This document shows positions 24,364-35,907 of a stretch of 64,000 nucleotides of DNA, in pieces (within the stretch, counting starts at the first letter, position 1; each line of letters starts with the position of its first letter). Made by a program: the position numbers and the translations under genes. This DNA is from Allomyces macrogynus ATCC 38327 (Eukaryota; Blastocladiomycota; Blastocladiomycetes; Blastocladiales; Blastocladiaceae). The stretch is from assembly GCA_000151295.1 (NCBI GenBank), contig GG745328.1, positions 1,995,015 through 2,059,014 on the forward strand. The letters are read 5' to 3'. Below the pieces are notes generated by a model. That model did no database searches. It worked only from the letters and a program-made list of their open reading frames with translations, and was not told the DNA's origin.

Positions 24364-25814
24364 TTTGAAGAATGATACTGGCAAAAAAGACGGACAAACA
24401 CGGCAAGGCGTCAGTCGTTCCGTCCGTTCGGCGAGTTCGTTCCGCGATCACGCAGAGTGACAAGACGGTGCGCAGAGCACCACCACGACCACCACGCAAA
24501 ATCGCCGCGTTGCAATCTCGCCACCACCGCCACTAGCGCGGCGACAGCGTCAGCGGTAAAATTGACGCTGGCACCAAAACAAGCGCAAGCTGCGGTCTGT
24601 TCAGAATGACGATGGGCCCGTTTGGAGCGCCAATTTTGCAACGAGCTCCGTTCGGCACGGTCGGCGTGCAATCATCGTCCCGGGAGCGTCTCCTGCCGCA
24701 GGGACCGTCAAAATAATGGCGTAACGGCGTTCTGGTGCCCGCAAAATGCAGCGAGAGTGCAACAACGCAGTGTTCGGAACGAAATTGGCGAGAACGGTGA
24801 CGGATGGGCGAGCGTGTTCAACCCTGGAGTGGGAGGTCACGGCGGTCCATCCGTTGCGATGCGGGGTTCGTTTCGGTGCGTAGCGCCGCGAGGAGTCGCA
24901 GGCGGGGGGTTCGACGACCGGTTCGAGCGCTCATGGCGCTCGCAGTCGCGATTTCGTGCGGTGGTGGTGGTGCGTGGTGGAGCAGCGTCGTGTCGCGGAT
25001 TTGCAAGCAGTCGTTCGCTACCTGAAAATGTCCACAAGGGCCGGAGGAGGAGGTTTCCAAGGCGTTGAGGGTGCGCCCAAGCCTAGCCGAGCACGGCCCA
25101 GTCAGTTTCCGGGCCGAGTCGAGTCCAAGTCAGTGCCACGTGCCGGTAATCGAAAATACACTCTCATGCGTAAAACACATATATTTTCGCTTCTATTCTC
25201 TTTGGCAGCACTTTGGCCCCTTCTATGCTCACCATCTTCGCTGCGTGGAGCTCCACACGATCCTCGCCAGCATCGACACACGCAAGCCAGCTAACATGGC
25301 GCATTGGCACCTTGCGTGCCCTGATCTAACATGCACGACGCTGCCAGGCGAGATGTGAGCAGGCGGCCGAAGCCCACCGACCGTGCGGCCTCGGCCTCGT
25401 CTGGCCGTTGGCGGTGGCCGGTGCGCGGGGTCTTCTGCCTGCAACGGCAGGTGCGGACACAAAGAATGGTGGGAGGTGGTTCTGGCCAAGAAGGCGCCGC
25501 AAAGAATGTTCGTGGGCGAGGGGCGTGCCGCGCAGAGCTTTTGTGGGAACCAACGCAGCCAAGGTCAGCAGGTCCGACAGTGCACGCGTGGGCAAAGGCA
25601 GCGCTGCGTCGCCCTACTTGCGTGTCCTCTTCTCTCCGTTCCTCGTGTCCCGGCCCCCCTCGCTGCCACCGCGCCGCGACAACCTCGCGCAAAGCAGATT
25701 GCACGCACCCGCCCTCGGCAGCACGCCCAGCAGCACGCCCGCCTGCTGCCGCGCGACGCGCTTGATCCCCCATTCCCCATTCCCCCGCGCGCTCCTGCCC
25801 GGGCACCAGGTTGC
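24364..25814. promoter_or_regulatory. Long intergenic region upstream of eL34 and the CTD-phosphatase gene
   Basis: About 1.45 kb lies between divergent starts. A TTTTTTGCCAG just upstream of the eL34 ATG could be the end of a 5'-UTR intron. The reading frame of the plus-strand gene is open upstream to 25383, but that part has no family resemblance. Nothing else is supported. Confidence 0.35.
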
Positions 25815-28478
25815 ATGCCGCCCCACCAGCAGCACAACGAGCACGAGCACGAGCCGTACGAGTGCGACTCCGACGACGAGCCTGCGCTGCGCGTCGACCT
25901 GGTTGCTTGTGCTGCCGGCGAGTGCGCAACAGCAACGACGCGAACCGACGACGACGACGACGACCAAGTCGATTGCACCCGCAACGCGCAAACGTCGCGT
26001 GAGCTTCTGTGCACGAGCACCAAAGCAGCGAACAACGCCCCGCCTCGGCAACTGCTGACAGCCCCAACTCTGCCATCGCTTGCCAGCCGCCCGCCGCGTC
26101 CTCTCGTCCATCGCCCGTCGCCTCCCGTACCTGCCGCCGCTGCCGCTGCCGCCGTCGACGACAACGACCGCATGGACGTTGACGCGGCCATGGTCTGCCC
26201 CGTCGTACCCACGCCGTCCGCTGCCACATCCGCCGCACCGTCCGCGTCCACGCCAGCCTTCATCACCTCGGTCCAGACCACCGCGCACGCCGACGCGGCC
26301 TTGTCACCGCCTCTGCCCGCTGCGCCCGACTCGCTCGATGCGTTGCTCGACCTCGAGGACCCGGACGCCGACACGGCGCTGCCCACGTTCGACCTGCCTG
26401 ACGCCGACCACGTTGACGACGATGCCGTCGATTTTATTTGTACCGTCCCGCCATTGCCACGGTCGGCACGCGGCCGCGGCCCGTTGCTCCCACCGCGTCC
26501 GCCCGGCAAGTCGCACACGCTGTTGCTCGACATTGACGAGACACTGCTCATGTGCCGCGCCGGCGCGATGCCCGGCATGCACCTGGCCTTTTCGGTCGAG
26601 TACCTCGGCACGCGGCACGACATTGCCGGCAAGCTTCGTCCGGGTGTGCGCGCGTTCCTGCGGCGTATGGCGCAGCATTTTGAGCTGGTGCTCTTCACGG
26701 CGTCGCAGGCCGTCTACGCGGACCGCGTGCGCGCCGTGCTCGACCCGCACGGCGACTTGATCGACCATTTATTGCATCGCGACCATTGCGTGCCCGTCAA
26801 CGGCAACTACCTCAAGGATCTGGCCCCGCTCGGTCGCGACTTGGCCACAACGCTGCTCGTCGACAATGCGCCGCAGGCTTTTGCCTATCACCCGCTCAAT
26901 GGAATCCCGGTCCCGTCGTGGTACGGCGACCTCGACGACCGCGTCTTGCCGCGGCTCGCGCGCCGGCTCGTGCATCTCGCACAGCACCCGGACGTGCGCC
27001 CGCTCGTCTGCGCGCAGTCGCGGCTCGTGCACCGGCTCGTGCACCACGCGCACCAGGCCGGTCGCGTGCCCGTTGGGCTCGCCATGGGGCTCGCGAATCT
27101 CTACCCGCACGCCGTGCAGCCCGTCAACCCTGCTGCGCTCAACGCTGATGCTCTGGCGCCGGCACCGTCGCTCGCGGCTTCGTCATGGCCAGGCGTCTCG
27201 GGCATGCTGCCGTTTTTCAGCATGTCGAATGCGCGGTACATGGAGACGTGGGACGAGCCCGAAGTGCGGCTGCTGCCGCTCGATACGTCCGCGTACGAGT
27301 GCCTCGCGTGGCCCGTGCCGAGCATCGACGAGCCCGTGCCGTGGAGCGCGTCCATGGAGGCGTCGCTCGATCCGTTCTTTGGGCTGTATGACAATGCAAC
27401 CGAGCATCACCAGCATCACCACCACCATGGTGATGGCGGGGAAGAGGAGGGGTACATGCACGACGACGTGCACGCTGGCGACAATGGCAAACAGGACGAC
27501 ATGTCGCAGGATGTACCCATGGTGCCCGTTGCGTTCGAGGACCAGGATATGCTCGACTTGCTCGATACCAATGACAAGGTCGTCGACCACAACGGCGTTC
27601 TTACCACGACGTTGGGCGGGCCCCTGACCTTGGACCCAGCCGTCCTCGACCTCAACTCGGCGAGCCCGCAGCCGACGCCGCCGCTCGAGTACGATGACCA
27701 CCATCATCACCACCATGGGTTCCTCGGGCTCGCCGCGACCCCGGCCTCGTCCGAGCTCGATTTCACGGGCATTACCGTGTCTCGGCGGAGCACATGGGAC
27801 GCGGCGACCGCAGCCATGCATCTGCCCGGCCCACCGCCGCTGTTGCCGTTGCCCAACGTGCACCTCGAGTTGTCGCTGGCGCGCGCGATTGAAAAGATTG
27901 CCGATCGCAACGCGTCGGGCACGCTTGCGAGCACGGCCCCATCGAGCGTCGCGAGCCCAGCATCGCTGTCGAATCCGTCGTCGGTCCCACCGTCCCCAAC
28001 ATCGTCGCGGCGTGCACCGCGGCCCAACCCGCTCAGTCCCGCCGCTGTTGCGGCACCGCCCACAGCCTCGCAGCTGACCCCCGTGACCCCGTCGTCTGCA
28101 CCCGTCGCGCCGTTCCCGACCCCAACCACGCCCGACTTTGACGAGGCCGCGTGGACCGTCACGCTCGAGGACGTGCTCGCCGACGCAGCGCGACTTGCAC
28201 CTCGTGCCGCGGTCTCCTCTTCGTCGTCATTGGCTGCCGCGCTCGGCCCTGCACCGCGGCCAGCACCACCACCTGTCCCGCCGGCACCGCACCGGCCGCC
28301 AGTCGCGCGCACCAACGCCGCGCCTGCACACCTCGGCCCGCCGCCGAACCCGTCGCGGCTTGCGCGGTCGCCGCCCGCGTCATCGATCTGCGTCGCTGGC
28401 GCGGATCCCGTGCGTGGCGCTGCGACCGCTGCCGAGCCCACAGTCGTGCCGCTCGTGTCCGTAACGGCGGCCGAATAG
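25815..28478 (+). CDS. FCP1/SCP-family (HAD) CTD-phosphatase-like protein with long disordered flanks
   Basis: This is a single exon of 887 aa, read from the ATG at 25815. Residues ~232-400 hold the catalytic domain: KSHTLLLDIDETLL with the DxDx(T/V) nucleophile pair (D239, D241), then KLRPGVRAFLRRM, the ELVLFTAS motif, NYLKDL and LLVDNAPQAF with the metal-binding Asp, as in NLI-interacting-factor/SCP phosphatases. These dephosphorylate Ser residues of the Pol II CTD or other proteins. The N-terminal ~230 residues are acidic and Ala/Pro-rich. The C-terminal ~450 residues are low complexity with His runs, Ser/Pro stretches and Asp/Glu patches. There is no BRCT domain, so it is not a classical FCP1. 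The stop lies 2 nt before the assembly gap, so the 3' end is not visible. Confidence 0.82.
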   Translation: MPPHQQHNEHEHEPYECDSDDEPALRVDLVACAAGECATATTRTDDDDDDQVDCTRNAQTSRELLCTSTKAANNAPPRQLLTAPTLPSLASRPPRPLVHRPSPPVPAAAAAAAVDDNDRMDVDAAMVCPVVPTPSAATSAAPSASTPAFITSVQTTAHADAALSPPLPAAPDSLDALLDLEDPDADTALPTFDLPDADHVDDDAVDFICTVPPLPRSARGRGPLLPPRPPGKSHTLLLDIDETLLMCRAGAMPGMHLAFSVEYLGTRHDIAGKLRPGVRAFLRRMAQHFELVLFTASQAVYADRVRAVLDPHGDLIDHLLHRDHCVPVNGNYLKDLAPLGRDLATTLLVDNAPQAFAYHPLNGIPVPSWYGDLDDRVLPRLARRLVHLAQHPDVRPLVCAQSRLVHRLVHHAHQAGRVPVGLAMGLANLYPHAVQPVNPAALNADALAPAPSLAASSWPGVSGMLPFFSMSNARYMETWDEPEVRLLPLDTSAYECLAWPVPSIDEPVPWSASMEASLDPFFGLYDNATEHHQHHHHHGDGGEEEGYMHDDVHAGDNGKQDDMSQDVPMVPVAFEDQDMLDLLDTNDKVVDHNGVLTTTLGGPLTLDPAVLDLNSASPQPTPPLEYDDHHHHHHGFLGLAATPASSELDFTGITVSRRSTWDAATAAMHLPGPPPLLPLPNVHLELSLARAIEKIADRNASGTLASTAPSSVASPASLSNPSSVPPSPTSSRRAPRPNPLSPAAVAAPPTASQLTPVTPSSAPVAPFPTPTTPDFDEAAWTVTLEDVLADAARLAPRAAVSSSSSLAAALGPAPRPAPPPVPPAPHRPPVARTNAAPAHLGPPPNPSRLARSPPASSICVAGADPVRGAATAAEPTVVPLVSVTAAE

Positions 28479-28480
28479 AG

Positions 28481-28938
28481 NNNNNNNNNNNNNNNNNNNN
28501 NNNNNNNNNNNNNNNNNNNNNNNNNNNNNNNNNNNNNNNNNNNNNNNNNNNNNNNNNNNNNNNNNNNNNNNNNNNNNNNNNNNNNNNNNNNNNNNNNNNN
28601 NNNNNNNNNNNNNNNNNNNNNNNNNNNNNNNNNNNNNNNNNNNNNNNNNNNNNNNNNNNNNNNNNNNNNNNNNNNNNNNNNNNNNNNNNNNNNNNNNNNN
28701 NNNNNNNNNNNNNNNNNNNNNNNNNNNNNNNNNNNNNNNNNNNNNNNNNNNNNNNNNNNNNNNNNNNNNNNNNNNNNNNNNNNNNNNNNNNNNNNNNNNN
28801 NNNNNNNNNNNNNNNNNNNNNNNNNNNNNNNNNNNNNNNNNNNNNNNNNNNNNNNNNNNNNNNNNNNNNNNNNNNNNNNNNNNNNNNNNNNNNNNNNNNN
28901 NNNNNNNNNNNNNNNNNNNNNNNNNNNNNNNNNNNNNN
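28481..28938. other. Assembly gap (458 N)
   Basis: This is a run of N only; its true length is unknown. Any translated ORF crossing it is meaningless. Confidence 0.99.
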
Positions 28939-29234
28939 ATTCAATTTGTGCTCGAGTGAGCTCCCGTGTGCGCACCTGCCGGTTCACCGCGGGCCCGGTT
29001 TCGACTTTGTATTTACTTTCCACCTGTGGCGTGTGCAAGAGCATCGGATGTGCACGGGCGCCCCGCGCGTTCCGTCGCGAAATTTGCCTGTCTGAGGGCC
29101 GCGTCCGGTGCGTTTCTCAACGCACTCATCCTCCCGCTCCTTCCTCATGGCCTAGACTCTTTCGTTTTGTTCTTTTTCGGTTGGGGTTGGCCGGACCGGC
29201 CCTTGCTCGCTCCTCATTCCGCCATGTTGTGCAC

Positions 29235-29236
<2 letters not shown>

Positions 29237-29303
<67 letters not shown>
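29237..29303. repeat. CT dinucleotide microsatellite
   Basis: About 33 uninterrupted CT units. Confidence 0.97.
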
Positions 29304-29305
<2 letters not shown>

Positions 29306-29453
29306 GTTAATTTGCCTTCCCCACGCATCCAGCGCGTCGGCTCATCGCGTGCGCACGCGCGTATCGACCTACATTTGTGTTCACATTTTCGTCCGTTCCC
29401 GTCTGTGCACGTCCTTTCCTCGCTTCTTTTTCTTTCTCTGCTGCTGCTGCTTT

Positions 29454-29474
29454 GGCTCGGTGCATATCGTGTTT

Positions 29475-29505
<31 letters not shown>

Positions 29506-29579
29506 GGCATTGGTGTTTTCGGACCCAGCAACTCGTCTCCAAGTTTCTTTCCATCGCGGTTGGACATATAAATGGCTTC
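29454..29579 (+). repeat. Dispersed repeat, copy A
   Basis: The sequence from GGCTCGGT through GTTTTCGGACCCAGCAACTC to ATGGCTTC is found again in reverse orientation at 45312-45420. By eye roughly three quarters of positions agree outside the poly-T. Weaker similarity appears to continue downstream to about 29750. Confidence 0.7.
29479..29505. repeat. Poly-T tract of 27 nt
   Basis: A run of 27 T lies inside one copy of the dispersed repeat, where the other copy has mixed sequence. Confidence 0.97.
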
Positions 29580-30200
29580 TTTTCGCATTCAATATCGGTT
29601 CTGCACAGTGGGATCTTGCTCCGGTCGCGGCGCGTTGGTGGGTGGTGGTGGCGCACGGCGGTCGCGCGTGGCCCTGCGGGGGGCGCAGAGCCGCGCACGG
29701 TGAAGGCGGCGCATGGTGGTCGGAACTGGAATGTCGTGAGCAATAGGAGCGAGGGGAAGGGTCAGACCACTTCATGTCGCCGTGACGCGAACGATTCTAA
29801 ATTTGATCGTTGGATATTCTCAAATGCACCGAAACAAATACATTCTCAATATTTACTGCAACTCCATTCTCCGTCTTCGGCGTTGGACGCAGCCTCTGGC
29901 GGGACCTGGTCGAAATGAGTGGCCTTCAGATGTGTATTGAGAACCAGTGGCCCCTCTTCCTTGCGCGCGCATCGGCCCCTTGAGTTGCGGCTTCTTTCTT
30001 GGCTAATGAACTCAACAGATTTGCACACTGGCATGGCCAGGCCGCCGGCCTGGATGTTACTATTCGCGACCTTTATCGTTTTCGTGCAGCAGAGGACGAC
30101 CGCTCTTCATCGCACGAAAGCGATCCCGCAACTGCTTCGCTTCCCATTCATCCTACGTCCATCGTGAAAGCAACACCAACCCGCGCATGCATCTGTTAGC

Positions 30201-31604
30201 TCATCGCACCTAACCAGACCACCCACAATCCAGCGATGTCGTAAGCGTCACGTACTTCATAGATGACGTGCGCAAACAGGTACCAAATGCCAGTCAATCC
30301 GAGAGAAGTCACTTTGAAGTGACCGCATCGTCAGTGAGTGCGGTCTTAGCAGCGTCGGTTGGGTTGGGTCTTGATGGGACGGAGGAAATCCCATCAAGAT
30401 ATCCATTAGCAACTGAGACGTGTGACTTGAAGAACGTGAACTGCCCAAACACCAGAATCTTTGCCCCATCTGTGTCCACCCAGTGATTTGAGGCGTGGGC
30501 AAGTAGGGCATGGTGGAGAAGCTGGCGCGCCGTGATCAAGACTGGATCGTAGAGGCAGACGGTCTTGGAAGCAACTTTTGTTTGGTTAAAGGTCTCGTCT
30601 GAGCCCCCCTCGACTTCGTCCCTCATCTTTGGACAACTGACGATCCACTGCATGATGCGTGGTCCTCCGGAGTTCTCCCTCAGTCGCGCTTGGAGAAAAA
30701 TGTATTCTGCTTTCGTATGTTTGACTTTCCACCTTTGCCATGCGTGCTGCCTGGTCGCGCATGTGAGGCCGGCGGCGGCGACGTTATTCCGTTACTGTCT
30801 TGCTGTCCTTATCCGTCGTGACCGTGGAACCTTTGCCGGTGACCAAGCGCCCTTCCCTGATGGCTGCAATCCCGTCGCGCAGCCCCAGCTCTTGAATCGT
30901 TTGCCATTGGCCCTGGACACCCTCAGCGGGGTGGTCAGTGTGAAATCGAAGCGTGCACGTGCATCTCCACTTGTCCACGAGCCCAGACACGTACAGGGTA
31001 TTGCACACGCGTGAGCCAAAGCCAAAGACTGGCGCCCAAGACGGTCGTCGCGATATCTGGAGGGGCAGTGAAACTCGTCAGCCTTTGCGCAGGAGGTGAT
31101 ATGGAGGGGAGGACAGAATTTCCGCACTGGTGCCAATGTGTTGGATGCGCCGCATAGTGGTTGTTACTGGAGAGTGGATCGGTTCAGGAAGTGGGACGCG
31201 TCACTGGAGAGCGAGGAGAACATTGAACCAGTAACGCTGGACGAACAACACAGGTGGAAGTTTTGACGTGGATATCCACGGCTGCTCATGGATTTGACAG
31301 GCTTGCGTCTTAACTCGTCTTTGCACACGGGTTCTCTCCATGTATTCACCATGCACCCCCGAATGTGATTCAAAACGGAGCTTTATTCGATACAAGGAAA
31401 GACACTCGGGCCCGGCCTCGGACAGTCCTGGCCGTGCCCTGACTGCACGTATGGCCTCACGCACGGCGCGCGAAGGAAATGTATGAACAGGGACACCCAG
31501 CGCCAGCAACCATCGCGCGCATGCTGGCTGGTCCGACGTGGCGGCTCGTCCTGCTGCTCCCTGCTGCTCGGCGAGCGTGCACCGCGCCAACGCGAGGGAA
31601 CGGC
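30201..31604 (-). other. Fragmentary minus-strand ORFs, no recognised gene
   Basis: Three minus-strand ORFs (31201-31590, 30784-31008, 30309-30653) have protein-like composition, for example PACARWLLALGVPVHTF and YDPVLITARQLLHHALL. They are separated by stops and frame changes. They could be the remains of a transposase-like or other gene. I could not identify a family. Confidence 0.25.
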
Positions 31605-33755
31605 TTAGTCATCCAGCTGGATCGCGTCGAGCGCCGGAATCATTGATTCCCATAACCGCAGCGACTAGGCAATATCAAAACCCGAATCGGGATCCAGTCA
31701 GTCAGTAAGCATCCCTTCGTCCACTCTCTTCCCCACGCCCATCGGTACGTACGCGCTCAAAGTACTCGATCTGGCCATCGGCATAATCCGAGAAAATCTC
31801 CTTGAAATCCGCACTCCGCGCGGCCTGGAAGTAATCCACTTCCTTGGCGACCGCGTCCGACGTGGCCACATGGTCGGCGCGCGCCGCGTCGACCGCCGCG
31901 TGCGCATCGCGCACCCTTGGCCTCGAGCCGCGCCACCTTGTCGGCCTTGGGCGTCCCACGTGCGCCCGCATCGGCACCACTAATCTCCTCGTACTTTTCC
32001 TTGAAGAACGCACCCGCCGAACTGGACGCGGCCACGGCCGCGCTGAGCAGGCCCCCACCGGCGGCAGGCGCGGCGGGCGCGGGCGGTGCCGATGCGCCGT
32101 TCCCACCGCGCGCCTTGTCGAGTTCCGCGGCGGCGGCAGCGAGCGCGGCTTCGCAATTCTCAAAGTGCGCGTGCTTAGCGTCGCGTGCGCGTACGGCCTG
32201 CCGGACAGCGGCACAGTAGGCGAGATAGTCGCGCACGTGCGACGTGAAATCAACGTCTTCACGGTGCGTGCATGCGGCCGTGGCCTGCGCGACTTCGTAA
32301 ACGACAGCGCCGACATGTGTGAGTGCCTGGGTCAGGTCCGGCTCGAGGACGCCGAGCGCCGTCAGTCCCGCAGCCACGTCGGCGAGCTCGTGCTCGAGGT
32401 CGAGATGCTTTTTGATGACGCGGTTCGTGAGTCGCTCGAGCGTGTGCAAGTGGTCGTCAAGCCGCGCCATGGTCTCGCGCGTGTGGGTGAACCGGTCGTC
32501 GGGGCGCTTGTGCTTGGCGTGCGTCGACGTCGAGGTGAAGGGGAGCAGCGTGCTCGACAGGTTCTCGAGCACGCCCGTGTCGTTGCTCTTCTTGGGCGGC
32601 TTGGACGCGTCGAGGATCTGGGAAGTGACGATGGTGAGCGCTGGGAAGCGGAGAAGACAGTAAAATTACTGGGAGAATCGCAAGTACCCAGTCGGGCATG
32701 GTCAGGAACCGGCGCACGTCAATGCTGGTCTGAAGGACCGGGTGGCGGACAATGCGGTGGAGAAAGCGCTGCAGCGACAGACGACGCTTCTCGACAAACT
32801 CGGCACTGAAGCGGTCGCCCGTAATGTACTCTGAGGTGGTACAGGTGGGGCGTTAGATCCCGGCTCTCATGTTGCTAACCCACCAAAAACAAGGGGATCA
32901 AAACGGACCCATGCGGTGCTTGTCGGGCAACGGGCACACGATCGCGGTCGGGTACTCGTTGACGAGCAAGCTGTGCAGCCAGACAAAATCCGTGAACCGA
33001 CGACGCACAGCGTGCGTGGATCCGCGTGCGAGATCGCGCGTCGAGACAAGGTAGGACACGTAGGCATCCTTGAGCCCTTCGCCGTGCTTTTGCGGGTCAT
33101 CAATGGTGACCTCGTAGGGGGACCGCGCGGCGCTGAGCAGGTGGAACGACGTGAGCAGGTCGTTATTGTTGCTGATGCTGCTTGCGGGCGCCGGCAGTGG
33201 CGGCGCTGGTGGGGCTGGCGGCGGCGTGATCGGGTCGCCTGCCGAGAGCGACGTGGCACCGAGGCCCGTGGGCGCCGGTGGAAACGGGACCGAGGGATGG
33301 TCGAGGAGTTGCGCAGAGCGTTGGGGTGGCGACGCGAGCGAGGCAGTCGGCACGAATCCGGTCGCGCCGCGAGTTGCCGGTGCGTCGGGGTCACCGCGTG
33401 TGGGTCCGGGCCCCATGTCGACAAACGACGAGGGTGCCTCCTGAAGAGTGACGCAGTGCAAGCGCATTATTTAGCGGTTGTCGCGATGACGTTTCGGCGC
33501 GGACACATGGCGTGGCAGCGGCACCTGGAGCGGCGACGGCGGGCCCGATGCAGACCACGGCGACCGCAGCGACGTGGATCCAGAGCGCGCCGTCGCAGCA
33601 GCAGCGGACGAGGCAGTGGCGGTGGAGAGCGGCGGTGGGGGCGACGAGAGCGGGTCGCGCGGGACCGGGACCGGTGCGGGCGCGTGCGGGTCGGCGTTGG
33701 TGTGGTCGTGGTCGAGGTCCCAGACCACCTCAGAGAAGCCGTCGAGATCCTCCAT
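31605..33755 (-). CDS. SNX4: Sorting nexin SNX4/Atg24 (PX-BAR), one-base frame disruption
   Basis: Five exons (introns 33441-33524, 32831-32908, 32619-32697, 31665-31752). Exon 1 starts MEDLDGFSEVVWDLD, similar to SNX4 N termini. The PX domain is clear: DPQKHGEGLKDAYVSYLVST, RRRFTDFVWLHSLLVNEYP, PLPDKHRM/EYITGDRFSAEF, RRLSLQRFLHRI. The BAR region follows, ending SLRLWESMIPALDAIQLDD. Summed exons total 1822 nt, one too many. The extra base maps to a CCC run at 31914-31916, where LEAK must join VRDAHAAVDAARADHVA. It is probably a sequencing or assembly error, otherwise a real frameshift. With one base removed the product is 606 aa. SNX4 recycles cargo from endosomes and acts in selective autophagy. 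Confidence 0.9.
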
Positions 33756-34093
33756 CTTGGCGTGCGGGGCGAGCTGGCGGTGCGGGTGCGGGCGGTAGCG
33801 TGTTGGTCGCGTCGGCGATGGCGCGTGCAACGAGGTTGTCGACGACGACGACGATGACGAGTGAGAAGGGCACCTTGATGAGCAGCAGCAGCAAGAGCGC
33901 ACGTCGCGGTCACGCCGGGCCGGATCAGGTTAGGGTTTCGAATGCCGGCAGCGAACTCGCACGTGACGACCGCTTTCCTGTTGCTCACGCTCAACGTTAT
34001 GCACCACGGCCGCGGTGATCAAGTTGGCCCACGCCGATCACGACGGCGCCCGCAATTCGGCCCACCCAACGACTTTCTGCAGCGATCCGCGCC
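33756..34093. promoter_or_regulatory. Divergent spacer between SNX4 and mitochondrial uL2
   Basis: About 340 nt serve as the upstream region of both genes. Nothing else is seen. Confidence 0.4.
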
Positions 34094-35224
34094 ATGTGGC
34101 CGACCCTGGGCGCCGCCGTGCGCGCCGCCGTCCGCCCATCACCTGCCAATGCCGCGCTCGCTGCGGCTCTGCGCCCGACCGTGACCCGCCCGCTCGCCGC
34201 TCCCCTGGCCGCCGCCACGCTCTCGGCATCGCGCACCCGGTCGACGCTCGCGCGGTCCGATGGCCGCTTCATCCGCTACAAGCCCGTCACCAACGGTCTG
34301 CGTCACAAGCGCGACGTCGACATGGACGCGCTCGGCGTCTGGCAGGGCGAGCCCGAAGCGTCGCTCATCGTCATCAAGAAGCGCACCGGCGGTCGTAACC
34401 ACCACGGCCGCATCACCGTCCGTGGTCGCGGTGGCGGTCCCCTGCGCGTGATTCGCCAAGTTGACTTCTTGCGCCGCACGCCCGGGCCGCAGACGGTCCA
34501 GCGCATCGAGTTTGACCCGTTCCGGTCGGCGTTCCTCGCCTTGCTCAAGCACAACGCGACGGGCAAGCTGTCCTACATTATTGCGCCGCAGGGCGTCAAG
34601 GCCGGCGACGTGCTCTACTCGTACCGCACAGGCATCCCGGAAGAGCTCGCCAACGCTGAGCCGGGCATGGCCTCGCCCGTGATCCAGGTCGGCAACTGCC
34701 TCCAGATCAAGGACATTCCCGTCGGCACCACCATCCACTGCGTCGGTCTGCGCCGCTGGGGGCCCGCCATCATGTGCCGCTCGGCCGGTTCCTCGGGCCA
34801 GGTTATTTCCACGAGCAACGACGGCTATGCGCAGATCCGCTTGCAGTCGGGCGAAGTGCGTCTGATCCACGTTCGTTGCGTCGCCACGGTCCGTCATTCC
34901 TCTTCCACCAAATCGAATATGCGAACGTGTCCACTCAATTGACCCTTTCTCGCGCACCTCTAGATCGGCTCGGCCTCCAACCCCGACTGGATGCACCGCG
35001 TCCTCGGGTCTGCCGGTGCCAGCCGCAACCGCGGTCGCCGCCCGAAAGTGCGTGGTGTCGCCAAGAACCCGTCCGACCATCCGCACGGTGGTGGTGAAGG
35101 TAAGACCAAGGGTAAGATCCCCGTCACGCCGTGGGGTGTGCCCACCAAGGGTTACAAGACGCGCCGCAAGGCCAAGCCGACGTGGTGGATCGTCAAGGAG
35201 CGGCCGCGCGGCAAGAACAAGTAA
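34094..35224 (+). CDS. Mitochondrial large-subunit ribosomal protein uL2m
   Basis: Two exons (intron 34889-34963, GTCCGT...CTCTAG) give 351 aa. The first ~55 residues are Ala/Arg-rich with no acidic residues, as in a mitochondrial targeting presequence. The body is bacterial-type uL2: [46 protein letters not shown], and after the junction the conserved [17 protein letters not shown] and [13 protein letters not shown]. The HPHGGGEG loop is the part of uL2 reaching toward the peptidyl-transferase centre. The presence of the presequence and bacterial-type sequence separates it from cytosolic uL2. Confidence 0.95.
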
Positions 35225-35907
35225 GGTCGCTTGCCGTCAGTCAAGGTCGAATTTTGGTTTCAATTTCGTTTCTCTAGTGCCGGATTTAAATACATACGTA
35301 TGCTTGTCTACCAAGTTCTGTTTTTCTCCACCTTGTTGCGTGGCGTGCCGCTCGACATTTCGTTGCGACCTGAGCATGCCGTTATCTGTAGGAGTGGACC
35401 CGTCGCCGTGGAGGGTCTTCGCGCACAGCCGCCGCCATCTGGCAGCTCGCCTGCCTCACAACGACGGACGCACGTCGTGCCCTTGGAGTACAACCACTCT
35501 CCCCACCCACGTACCATATTAGATCAAATGAAGTGGCACGCGAGGCGCCGGTGCCGCCTGACGCGCGCAACGTCGCCAACCGTGCCTGACAAGAGATAAA
35601 ATCATGTCCTGTTGGGGTCCACGTCTCGTTGGGCCATAAAGGTGCTCTTTGTCGTCCCGCTGAAGCATTCACCAGTGCCCTTTCGCCAAAGTTTTTGGCG
35701 ACAAGTTGCGCAGGTGAGTGTAGTGGGGTCGGGCCACCTCCGCTTGGGCTTTGGCCTAAACCTGGCTCTTGTTTCCTTGCCCCCTCTGCTATCCGATAAC
35801 ATCTCTCTTTGCCGACGTCGTCGACGAAAGCAACTACGGCATTTTGCAGCTCGCTAGCGCTCCTGCTTGACCCAACCACAACCAACGTGGACCCGCTGCA
35901 ATCCGTC
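35225..35907. promoter_or_regulatory. Intergenic region upstream of the oxygenase-like gene
   Basis: This is the uL2m 3' flank and the upstream region of the next gene. Only short unrelated ORFs are present. Confidence 0.4.

Larger units (their letters stand above)
28939..30200. other. Intergenic, low-complexity region after the gap
   Basis: It contains the CT microsatellite, the poly-T tract and one copy of a dispersed repeat, listed separately. ORFs here derive from the simple repeats. No gene is supported. Confidence 0.4.

Noticed and set aside
27707..29095. ORFs translated across the N run
   Set aside because: Their central parts are only unknown bases.
29237..29303. CRISPR-like or other repeat array
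   Set aside because: It is a simple CT microsatellite with no spacers.
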